Source of the DNA: an uncultured Bryobacteraceae bacterium
GTDB taxonomy: Bacteria; Acidobacteriota; Terriglobia; Bryobacterales; Bryobacteraceae
Direction of reading: 5' to 3'
DNA: 64,000 bases
Assembly (NCBI GenBank): GCA_938003835.1
Contig: CALKXJ010000020.1
Span: 186,001 to 250,000, forward strand
Shown: positions 20,063 through 27,945 of the stretch, one piece after another
Layout: each line of letters begins with the position of its first letter
Numbering within the stretch: the stretch's first letter is position 1
Notes under the pieces: generated by a model
What the model saw: the letters and a program-made list of their open reading frames with translations, nothing else
What the model was told of the DNA's origin: nothing
Database searches by the model: none
Position numbers and translations under genes: made by a program

Positions 20063-22372
20063 TCAGGTCCTTACGCGCGTGAACAGGTAGGTGCCTGAGA
20101 GGGCGAAGATCAGGCCCGGTGACCAGGCCGCCATGGCCGCCGGGAGCTGGCTCAAGTTGCCGATCTGCTCGAAAAGCTGGCTCACGGCCCAGTATGCCAG
20201 GGCGATGATGAAGCTCACGCCCACGCCTGCCATCGCGCCGCGGTGCCCTGTCAGAAAGGCAAAGGGGACGGAGATGACCGCCATGATCAGCGCAAAAAGC
20301 GGTACGGAGAATTTCTTGTGATACTGCACGCGGAGCCGCGACGTATCGAAGCCGCTCTGCTGAAGCTCGCGGATATAAGCGTCCAGTTCCGCGAAATTCA
20401 TCTGCTGGTCCTGCTTGACTTCCTTCAAGAAGTAACCCGGCGGCTCGTCCAGTTCGGGGAAGGTCGCCGCCTGGCCGAGAAAGTCCTGGTAGCGGGTCAC
20501 CCGCACCTTCTCGAGTTCCCAGCTCTGGCCGTCCTGGAAGACCCAGGTGCCGAGCAGCGGCTCCCAGCGGGCGCGTTCGGCCTGAATATGCCGGCGCAGG
20601 CGGAAGGTCCGCGGGTCGAGCTCGTAGACGCTGACGCCGTACATAATGCTCTGCGCCGGATCGAAATACTTGTAGTAGTAAATGCGCGAACCCCGGCCAA
20701 AGATCCACCGGCGGTCCGGCCGGAGGTAAGTCTGCACCGGCCTGCCCTTGATCTCGTTGCGGATGGCATCCTGGATCCGGTTGGCCTCGGGCACATAGTA
20801 ATGATCGAAGGCAAATAGCGCTGCGCTCAAGAAGCCGCAGGCCAGAAACACCGGCGCGGACAAGCGGTAGAGGCTCACGCCGCAGGCCTTCATCGCCGTC
20901 ACCTCGTTGTGCTTGGTCAACACACCGAAGGTGACCAGCACCGCCACCAGCACCGCCATCGGCGCCGAATCGTAAATCAGCTTGGGCGTCAGAAAGAGGT
21001 GATACGTGGCGACACGTCCCATCGAGATCTTGTTCTTGACGATGTCGCTCAACAGCTCGAAGAACGTAAACACGTGCGTGAGGGCGACAAAGCTGGCCAG
21101 CAGCAGGGCGAAATAGAACAGGAAGCTCGACAGGACGTAGGTGTCGATAATCTGCGGCAGAAGCGGCGCCAGCCCGCGTCCGTTTCGGCGAGCTCCGGCC
21201 GCCGGCAGCGACCCGCGCAGCCGGGCCACCAACGCGTGAAGCCGTCCCGCTGCCAGGCCCAGCCAGTCTCGCTCGCCTGGCGCCTCGAGTCTCGCCACGG
21301 CAATGATTCCGGCGACGGCCAGCAGCACGTTCGGGGTCCAGACCGCCGCCACCACCGGAAGCCGCTCCTGCTTGGCCATGCCGATCAGGCTGATCAGACC
21401 CATGTAGTAAACAAAGGCGAGGAAGACCGTGAGCACAAGCGCCGCGGCCCGCCCGGACTTCTGAGTCGAGACGCCCAGCGGCACCCCGAGAACCGCCAGC
21501 AGCAGGCACGCACACGGCAGCGCGAGCCGCTGGTGAAGCTCGATGCCCGCTTCCACAGAGCGCCGGGCCTCGACGATCAGCGGCTGGGTGTCCATCCAGG
21601 TGTACGCCTTGGCCACCTCGCGGTTGGGCTCCTTGGCTTCGAGCACCTGCTCGCCTTGAGGAAATGCCGTGGAGAAGTACTCGCCCGGCTTGGTGCCCGC
21701 CTCATGCGAGCTGCCATCCACCATCGACAGTTGAATCCGGTTGCGCACCGGGTCCGGCACGGCGATCGCTTCCGTCGCAATGGTGATACGCGGCTGGTCG
21801 CTTGCGCCGGCGCCGCGCTGCTCCGGCGGCGTAACGTCCGCCAGAAAGACATGGCGCCAGCGAACCAGGTTGCCCGGAATGACGTCTCCGACATAGACCA
21901 CCTGGTTGGGAAATGACTCCTCGAAGACCCTCGGCTTGATTTCGGCCGTCACCTGCTCGGCGAGCAGCTCGTTCAGCACCCGGTAAGTTTCGCGGATCGA
22001 CCAGGGGGTCAGCCAGGTGGTGGCCAGCAGAGCGGCGACCATGGCGGGCAGGGCGAAGAGCACCACTGGCAGCAGGATCCGGCGTGTGGGGATTCCTGCG
22101 GCGCGCATGCCCAGCACCTCGCCGTCGGCCGACATCCGGCTCAGGCTCAGCAGGACGCCCGCCAGCACGCCGATGGGGATAGCGAAGGCGAGCGTCGGCG
22201 GGATGAGCAGCAGGAAAAGGTAGCCGACCGTCTGGGCTCCGGCCGAGGTGCGCACCAGAATCTCGAACAGCCGGCCCAGCTTCTGGAGAAACAACACGAG
22301 CACGAACAGCGCCGTGCCGAAGCCGCCGCTCGAGGCGATTTCACGAAAGATCGACCGGCTCAGGACTCCCAT
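20063..22372 (-). CDS. fused LptF-LptG LPS-export permease
   Basis: A 769-residue protein made of two YjgP/YjgQ permease modules in tandem, about twice the usual 350-390 residues. Module 1 (about 1-365) begins LSRSIFREIASSGGFG and contains GEVLGMRAAGI; module 2 (about 400-769) begins PQIIDTYVLSSFL and contains TKHNEVTAMKACGVSLYRL, the same conserved site. Each module has membrane helices at both ends around a large periplasmic beta-jellyroll. LptF and LptG form the transmembrane half of the LptB2FG transporter that extracts lipopolysaccharide from the inner membrane; the ATPase LptB is not in the window. The fusion keeps the order LptF-like then LptG-like. Ten nt separate it from the upstream TldE-like gene. 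Confidence 0.9.
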   Translation of the reverse strand: MGVLSRSIFREIASSGGFGTALFVLVLFLQKLGRLFEILVRTSAGAQTVGYLFLLLIPPTLAFAIPIGVLAGVLLSLSRMSADGEVLGMRAAGIPTRRILLPVVLFALPAMVAALLATTWLTPWSIRETYRVLNELLAEQVTAEIKPRVFEESFPNQVVYVGDVIPGNLVRWRHVFLADVTPPEQRGAGASDQPRITIATEAIAVPDPVRNRIQLSMVDGSSHEAGTKPGEYFSTAFPQGEQVLEAKEPNREVAKAYTWMDTQPLIVEARRSVEAGIELHQRLALPCACLLLAVLGVPLGVSTQKSGRAAALVLTVFLAFVYYMGLISLIGMAKQERLPVVAAVWTPNVLLAVAGIIAVARLEAPGERDWLGLAAGRLHALVARLRGSLPAAGARRNGRGLAPLLPQIIDTYVLSSFLFYFALLLASFVALTHVFTFFELLSDIVKNKISMGRVATYHLFLTPKLIYDSAPMAVLVAVLVTFGVLTKHNEVTAMKACGVSLYRLSAPVFLACGFLSAALFAFDHYYVPEANRIQDAIRNEIKGRPVQTYLRPDRRWIFGRGSRIYYYKYFDPAQSIMYGVSVYELDPRTFRLRRHIQAERARWEPLLGTWVFQDGQSWELEKVRVTRYQDFLGQAATFPELDEPPGYFLKEVKQDQQMNFAELDAYIRELQQSGFDTSRLRVQYHKKFSVPLFALIMAVISVPFAFLTGHRGAMAGVGVSFIIALAYWAVSQLFEQIGNLSQLPAAMAAWSPGLIFALSGTYLFTRVRT

Positions 22373-22382
22373 CGCAACGCGT

Positions 22383-24143
22383 TTAACGCCGCGGCGTTAT
22401 GGACGGGGCCGGCACCACCGGCGGCCGGGGATACTGCTCCTGGCTCCGCTCGAGTTCCATCTCCTCGAACAGCAGCGAAGGAGCCACCACGGTGGTCCCG
22501 GCCACATAGCCGCCGGCGCCCGCCAGCGACAGCGGCGCCGTGTTGGCCAGGTATTGGAACAGATGGCTCTCGTCGGAGGCGCCAACGATATCGCGGAGCA
22601 GGCGCGCGGAAACGTTGCGGAACTCCAGGCCGCGAACCAGCTCCTCGCTCCCGTCGGACCGCAGGCGCCACACGAGCAGCGGGCGGCTGACCAGCCGGCC
22701 GGCGGCGCCGCGTTCGCGCGCGCTAAGCGCCATGCGCCGCAGCTCGCGCAGACCGCCCGAGGCGGGAAAGTCCAGCTGCCGCACGATCAGCCCGTAGGGC
22801 TTGCCACGCTCGCGGACCAGCTCAAGCAACCGTTCGCGAAGCGCCCCGGCCGTCAGCGTCCTGGAGGCGCTGACGAACAGGTTGCTGATCCCCGCCGCCT
22901 TGGCCCCGAATGATCCGGGAAGGCGCGCCCGGCCGTTGGAGCCGGACTGGCCTTCGACGGGCTGCCGGGTGAGCAGAAAGCCGCGCAGGACGCCGCGCTC
23001 GACCAGCACCAGCGGCTGGGGGACCACGCCCTCCATGTCCACGCGGTAATGGCCGAGCAGCCGGCGGCCGCGCCACTGTTTCTGCGTCGGGTCATCGACC
23101 ACGTCGATCCACTCGGGGAGCACCCGCGAGCCCAGCCGCCCCTCGAACTCGCTCGGCTCCACCGGCGGCGTGCGCCCGGCTTCGGCGACGGGCCGGCGCA
23201 CCGGGGCGAGGTTCCGGCCGAGCAACTGAGCGAGCAACTGCGGCGCGGCGATGCCCTCGAACAGCACGGGTCCTACATAATCTTCGGCTACAGGCGCCCG
23301 GCGAAGGGCATCGGTGAGGCGCGCGGCTTCTTCCACCACTTCGCGCAGCTCCGCCCAGGCGGGTGCGGCCTCCGGCTCGGGCCAGACGACAGTGGCGGCG
23401 TGGCGAACCGGCATCCCGTCGGGGGCCTGCGCCTGGGCCCGCACGCCGACCCAGTGCACCCAGTCGGTATAGCGAAGGCGGGCGCCCTCGGAATTCACCA
23501 AGTAGCTCACCGTGCGGTTGCTCGTGTAATCCACCTGGGAAAAATCGATCTGCGGGTAACCGCGAAACAGATTGGAAAGTTCCCGGACGCGCTCCGCCCA
23601 TCCGCTGACTTCCGGCTGCCGGGCGCTCACCGGCTCGAGCAGCGTCGCCGGCTCGGCCTTCCAGAAGTCCGGTGTGTCTTTGAAGGCACCGAGATTTTTC
23701 ACCGCGGCCCGCTTGCGCGCGATCGATTGGAGCGCGCCTTTGTAGGCCGCGTCTGTCGCCAGCCAAAAGTAAGCGCGCAAGGCGGCTTCGTCGTCTTCGA
23801 GCGGCACGCCGGCGCCCGCCGGCGCCCGCCGGAACAAGTCCGCCAGGACGTAGTTGGTGTTGTCGAAATCGTAGCTGCCGACGCGCACTTCGACACCCGC
23901 CACGCGGAAGCGGGGCCGGTCCTCGGAAATGAGCGCACCGAGCGTTGCCGCTGCCGTGAAGCTGCTCACGTCCTCAAGCGTGTACTGAATGAAGTAGGGC
24001 GCCTCGAGCTCCCCCAGCCGGATGGTGCGGGAGCGCTCGAGTTCGGCTTCGAGAGCCCGGAGCACCGGATCGGGAGCGGATCCGGGCGCCTGCGCCCCCT
24101 GGGCGGCAAGGCAAAGACCGAGCAACAAACAGGCGGCGCCCAT
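22383..24143 (-). CDS. exported TldE/PmbA-like protein (catalytic motif lost)
   Basis: A 586-residue member of the TldD/PmbA family with a signal peptide (hydrophobic residues 2-15, QGAQ). It shares with its upstream neighbour the opening pattern (ALEAELERS...APYFIQYTLEDV), the VGSYDFDNTNYV strand and the C-terminal TldD fold. Where TldD enzymes have HExxxH this protein reads APQLLAQLLGRN, so the zinc site is missing, as in TldE, the non-catalytic subunit. TldD and TldE normally form a cytoplasmic heterodimer that degrades unfolded or linear peptides; here both subunits carry export signals. Its ATG shares one base with the stop of the TldD-like gene (TGATG), which predicts translational coupling and complex formation. 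Confidence 0.85.
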   Translation of the reverse strand: MGAACLLLGLCLAAQGAQAPGSAPDPVLRALEAELERSRTIRLGELEAPYFIQYTLEDVSSFTAAATLGALISEDRPRFRVAGVEVRVGSYDFDNTNYVLADLFRRAPAGAGVPLEDDEAALRAYFWLATDAAYKGALQSIARKRAAVKNLGAFKDTPDFWKAEPATLLEPVSARQPEVSGWAERVRELSNLFRGYPQIDFSQVDYTSNRTVSYLVNSEGARLRYTDWVHWVGVRAQAQAPDGMPVRHAATVVWPEPEAAPAWAELREVVEEAARLTDALRRAPVAEDYVGPVLFEGIAAPQLLAQLLGRNLAPVRRPVAEAGRTPPVEPSEFEGRLGSRVLPEWIDVVDDPTQKQWRGRRLLGHYRVDMEGVVPQPLVLVERGVLRGFLLTRQPVEGQSGSNGRARLPGSFGAKAAGISNLFVSASRTLTAGALRERLLELVRERGKPYGLIVRQLDFPASGGLRELRRMALSARERGAAGRLVSRPLLVWRLRSDGSEELVRGLEFRNVSARLLRDIVGASDESHLFQYLANTAPLSLAGAGGYVAGTTVVAPSLLFEEMELERSQEQYPRPPVVPAPSITPRR

Positions 24144-25825
24144 CAGCGGCCTCCGGATTCCCAGGGAGCGGGCAGGATGGGCGGGCGTTCTTCAGAGGCG
24201 GGCTGCTTTTGAATCTCGAGTTCGCTCACCAGCAGCGCGGGCGAAACGGCCGAAACCGGTACGCTGCCGGACTCGGCCCCGCAGTAGCCGTTGAAGACGC
24301 CTGGCCGGTCCCCGGTGGCCATGATCCTGGCGAAGCTCGCCAGCGGAGTCCCGACCATGTCGGCGCCACGCACCAACTCGTCCGGACGGCCGTCGGGGTA
24401 GACTCGCCAGACCACCAGCGGGATGACTTTCCAGGCCTGGATCGTGCGTCGCTCGGTAAGGGTGTATCCGCCCGTGGCCCGCTCGAAGTAGTAGCCGTAC
24501 GGTTTGCCCTGCCGGCGAATCTCCTCGATCAGCAGGCGCCGCAGCTCCGCCTCGGGAACCTGCCGGGCCGACTCCACGATCAGATTCGACTGGCGCGCCA
24601 CCACTTCGCGTCCCGGCTGTCGCCGGCCGTGGCCGTTCGACTTCAGAAAGCCAGGGACCGGGGAGCGCGACATCAGGAAGGTCTTCATGACGCCGGCTTC
24701 CACCACGGGCAGGCGGCGCGCTTTCACGCCCTCGTCATCGAACAGATAGAAGCCCATCAGATCGGCCCCGGCGGCGTGTCGCTGGGTGGGGTCGAAAATG
24801 ACGGAGAGGAACTCCGGTAGCACTCTCGTGCCGATGCTCTTGGCGAAGGTCTGGCCCTCGGTGGTGTCCTTCTGGCGGTGCCCCTCGATGCGGTGGCCGA
24901 AGATCTCATGGAAGAAGACGCCGGCGGCCGGACCGGATAGGATCGCCGGGCCCACATACGGCTCGATGACCGGCGCCTTGCGGAGGCGGCTGACCTCGGC
25001 GCCCAGGCGAAGAACGGCCTGACGAATCCGTTCGTCGTCGGGCAGAGGGGAACCGTCCAGCGCTTCGAAGCTCTCCGAGCTTGAAACGTCCATTCCGTCA
25101 TCGGCCTTGGCGCGAGCCGCAAGCTCCAGACGCACCAGTCGCTTTCCGTGCGCCAGCCGCGTGCCCTCGCTCGTAACCAGGTACTTCATTTCGCGCTGCG
25201 CAACGACAGAGATCTGCGAGTCCAGCAGCTCGGGGAATGCAGCGAACTCCCGGGAGGCTGCCCGGAGCCGGCCCGCCCAGCTCTCTGCGGGAAATTCGAG
25301 CGGCGGCGCCTCCTCGGCGAAGCGGACCGGATCCTCCTCGGAGAAATCCGGTGTGGGCCCCTGCTGAGCTACGGTGACCTGCTTGCGCGTCTTGATTTGG
25401 ATCAGGCGCTCTGCGGCCGCACGCCAGGCGCGGTCGATCTCCAGCCAGATCAGCCGGCGGATGGCGTCCGCGGAGTCCTCCACCGGGATCGGCCGGGCCG
25501 AGGTGAACACCGGAGTTTCCCCGTCGACGGGATGGTAGTTGTCCATCTCGGGGCTGCCCACGCGGACCGAGACGTCGAGCAGGCGGGTCCGCCGACCGCC
25601 GCGAGCCCGCAGCGCGCCCCGGCTGGCGGCGATCAATTGATACTCGGTGTCGGTGACTGCGCAGGAGATGAAGTACGGCGCCGGATCGCCCTTGGCTTTG
25701 AGAGTGGCAAAGTTGCGCTCGAGCTCCTCGGCGAGAATCTCGAGCAAAGGCGGTTCCGCGCCGGGCGCGGGCCTGACCGCCAGCAGCAGCGCCAAAAGGA
25801 AGAGGCCGCGAGCCCTCGCTTCCAC
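24143..25825 (-). CDS. exported TldD-like zinc metallopeptidase
   Basis: A 560-residue TldD/PmbA-family protein with signal peptide (residues about 6-23, APGAE). The zinc motif HEIFGH is at residues 306-311 in GVFFHEIFGHRIEGHRQK, matching the HExxxH of active TldD. The C-terminal part has the typical DEGVKARRLPVVEAGVMKTFL and SNGHGRRQPGREV segments. Cytoplasmic TldD lacks an export signal and is about 480 residues, so the longer N-terminal part (about 1-200) is specific for this acidobacterial group. It is the first gene of the pair with the TldE-like gene and lies upstream of lptFG. Envelope peptide or protein processing is inferred from location only. Confidence 0.87.
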   Translation of the reverse strand: MEARARGLFLLALLLAVRPAPGAEPPLLEILAEELERNFATLKAKGDPAPYFISCAVTDTEYQLIAASRGALRARGGRRTRLLDVSVRVGSPEMDNYHPVDGETPVFTSARPIPVEDSADAIRRLIWLEIDRAWRAAAERLIQIKTRKQVTVAQQGPTPDFSEEDPVRFAEEAPPLEFPAESWAGRLRAASREFAAFPELLDSQISVVAQREMKYLVTSEGTRLAHGKRLVRLELAARAKADDGMDVSSSESFEALDGSPLPDDERIRQAVLRLGAEVSRLRKAPVIEPYVGPAILSGPAAGVFFHEIFGHRIEGHRQKDTTEGQTFAKSIGTRVLPEFLSVIFDPTQRHAAGADLMGFYLFDDEGVKARRLPVVEAGVMKTFLMSRSPVPGFLKSNGHGRRQPGREVVARQSNLIVESARQVPEAELRRLLIEEIRRQGKPYGYYFERATGGYTLTERRTIQAWKVIPLVVWRVYPDGRPDELVRGADMVGTPLASFARIMATGDRPGVFNGYCGAESGSVPVSAVSPALLVSELEIQKQPASEERPPILPAPWESGGR

Positions 25826-25874
25826 TAGGATCAGAATAGCATCACGGCTTCGGCCGGTCTTTTGAGAACGGGCG

Positions 25875-26507
25875 CTACATCTTCGGCAACGCCAGATAAC
25901 CCTTCTCTTTCATGCCGCTGATGGCCAGGCCGATGCGGCCGCGCACTCCGGTCTTCTCGAAGATGTGCTTCAGGTGGATCTTGACCGTACCGGGGCGGAT
26001 GCCCAGCTCCCGGGCGATCTCGCGATTCTTCAGGCCCTGCTCGACGAGTTCAAGGACCTGCTGTTCGCGCGCTGTCAGCTCGCTTCGGCCGTAACGCGGG
26101 CGCGCCGAGTGCTCGCGGAAAAGCATCTCCTCCATCCAGGTGGCGCCCTCAGCCACCGAACGGAGGCAGGCGAGGACGCTCTCGAGAGGGGCGCTCTTGC
26201 GGAGAATCCCCTTGACGCCTCTCTGGAGCAGCCTCAGGGCCTCCAGCTCCGAGATGGTGTTTCCCCAGACGACGATCGCCGTCGAGCGGGACACCTGCCG
26301 TGCTTCCTCGATCCAGCTTTGAACCAGTTGCGCGCCGAATCCCTTATCAAGGAGCAGGATGTCGGCCGGTTGCGCCTTGAGCGCCGCCAGCGCATCCGCC
26401 CAGGAGAATACGGCGAAGCGGAACTCGAGCTCCGGGTCCTGGCCGAGCAGGCAGCGCAGGCCTTCGGCCGTTACCGGCTGGGTCTCACAGATCCCAACTC
26501 CCTTCAT
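25875..26507 (-). CDS. LuxR-family response regulator, degenerate receiver
   Basis: A 210-residue regulator with an N-terminal receiver-like domain (about 1-120) and a C-terminal LuxR/NarL helix-turn-helix (LTAREQQVLELVEQGLKNRE, then LGIRPGTVKIHLKHIFEKTGV). The receiver keeps an Asp in ILLLDKGF and the Lys in GILRKSAP, but the N-terminal acidic pair is weakened (CETQ) and the conserved Thr/Ser position reads VVWGN, so phosphorylation may be lost. No histidine kinase is nearby. It is divergent from the CpaE-like gene (212 bp between them) and lies 49 nt upstream of the TldD-like gene on the same strand; either could be its target. Confidence 0.88.
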   Translation of the reverse strand: MKGVGICETQPVTAEGLRCLLGQDPELEFRFAVFSWADALAALKAQPADILLLDKGFGAQLVQSWIEEARQVSRSTAIVVWGNTISELEALRLLQRGVKGILRKSAPLESVLACLRSVAEGATWMEEMLFREHSARPRYGRSELTAREQQVLELVEQGLKNREIARELGIRPGTVKIHLKHIFEKTGVRGRIGLAISGMKEKGYLALPKM

Positions 26508-26719
26508 TTTCTTTGAGTTGCTGCTCCTCTGCTAGATTTCGGTCATCGGCGACCGTGCCTCGACCGTCTCCGCCCGGACACCCTGCCTGCGCCATGACGC
26601 AGACCGGCCGGTTTGAGCGGCGTCCTTAGGGTAGTGACCGTGGCGCAACACAACTCTCATCTTTTCGTGGGCTTCGGCCGATCTAGAGGCGTGGGCTGCG
26701 ACCCGCGGTTTCACCTCTC

Positions 26720-27937
26720 ATGGAAAGGACCGCCAGCCTAGTGCCGACGTCCGCCAAATCGGCCTGGATCGTGTGCCCGCACGCGGGAATGATGGCCGAC
26801 CTGATTCCGATCCTGTCGAGCCGCCTGCCTGAAGTGTCGCTGGTTTCAAGCAAATCCTACCCGGAAATCCCCGCCATTCGGGAGCAACTGGCGGCCGAGA
26901 AGCCCGCCGTCTGCTTTCTCGATGTCGAAACGGACGCCGAGCGCGCTCTGGCGGTGGCGGGCGAGATTCTGGCCCTTCAGCCCAGCCTGCCCATCGTGAT
27001 TCTGCTCGAGCGCAACGATCCGACGCTGGTGCTTCGGTTTCTGCGGCGCGGAGCGGCCGAGTTCCTGCTGCGCCCCTTTCCGCCGGAGGAGTTCCAGGTT
27101 GTGCTGGAGCGGCTGGCCCCGATATCGCCGCTGCCACGCTTCGGCAAGGGGGGCCGCGTCATTGCGGTTGCGCCGGCCAAAGGCGCCTGCGGCGCTAGCA
27201 CGATTGCCGCCAACCTGGCCGCCCACGCGGCGCAAAGCGACGAGGGCAAGCTGCTCGTGGCCGATCTGGATCCGCTCGCGGGCATCATCGCCTTCCTCAT
27301 GAAAGTGAAGTCGCCCTACAGCTTTCTCGACGCGCTGAATCGGGCCACCAGCCTGGATGACGACCTCTGGCGTGGGATCGTCACCTCGCGGGGAGGTCTC
27401 GACATCCTTCCCGCCCCGGACAATCCCACCGACGCGATGGCGGAGCTGCCGGATCCGGCGCCGCTGCTGGAGTTCGCCAGGCAGCGCTACCAGCTGATCG
27501 TCGTCGACAGTCCGCCCGTGTTCAGCCGCTGGGCAACCTCGCTGGCCTCGCTGTGCGACGAGCTGGTTCTGGTGACGACGAACGAGTTGGCGGCGGTCCA
27601 TGCCGCCCAGCGCGCGCTTGCCCACCTGGAGCGCCAGCGGATCGAGCGAGCCAAGGTGCGCCTGGTGCTCAACCGCTTCGAGCGAAGCGCGGGCCTGAGC
27701 CGGGAAGCGATCGCCACGGCCTTGCACGTCGAAGTGGCGCATGTGGTTCCGGCCGATCCGGAGACGATCCACCGGTCGATCGTCGAGGCCAAGCCGGCGC
27801 CGGCAAACTCGGCTGTCGGCCGCAGCCTGCGGGAGCTGGCCTGGCAGATCTCCGGTCGTCCCGCACAGCCTGCCCCTCGTCCCCGAAGCGCCTGGAGCGG
27901 AATCCTCTCCTCGCTGTTCTCCAGAGCGACGCTCTGA
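26720..27937 (+). CDS. cpaE: CpaE-like ATPase (receiver-like domain plus MinD/ParA-type ATPase)
   Basis: A 405-residue protein. The N-terminal 130 residues resemble a receiver domain (VCFLDVETD in the phospho-site strand, VLRFLRRGAAEFLLRPF). The MinD/ParA-type ATPase follows with a deviant Walker A AKGACGASTIAANLA, ADLDPLAG and IVVDSPP. CpaE proteins localise the Tad pilus machinery at the pole in families where they are known. No other tad or cpa gene lies in this window, so the pilus link is by homology only. The second Gly of the KGG signature is replaced by Ala-Cys (KGACG), while the catalytic Lys is kept. It is divergent from the LuxR-type gene and convergent with the ABC exporter gene, ending 8 nt before it. 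Confidence 0.85.
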   Translation: MERTASLVPTSAKSAWIVCPHAGMMADLIPILSSRLPEVSLVSSKSYPEIPAIREQLAAEKPAVCFLDVETDAERALAVAGEILALQPSLPIVILLERNDPTLVLRFLRRGAAEFLLRPFPPEEFQVVLERLAPISPLPRFGKGGRVIAVAPAKGACGASTIAANLAAHAAQSDEGKLLVADLDPLAGIIAFLMKVKSPYSFLDALNRATSLDDDLWRGIVTSRGGLDILPAPDNPTDAMAELPDPAPLLEFARQRYQLIVVDSPPVFSRWATSLASLCDELVLVTTNELAAVHAAQRALAHLERQRIERAKVRLVLNRFERSAGLSREAIATALHVEVAHVVPADPETIHRSIVEAKPAPANSAVGRSLRELAWQISGRPAQPAPRPRSAWSGILSSLFSRATL

Positions 27938-27945
27938 GTGCGCGC

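Noticed and set aside
26508-26719. A c-di-GMP or other riboswitch upstream of the CpaE-like gene
   Set aside because: The region is structured and GC-rich, but conserved GEMM-type bases are not present.
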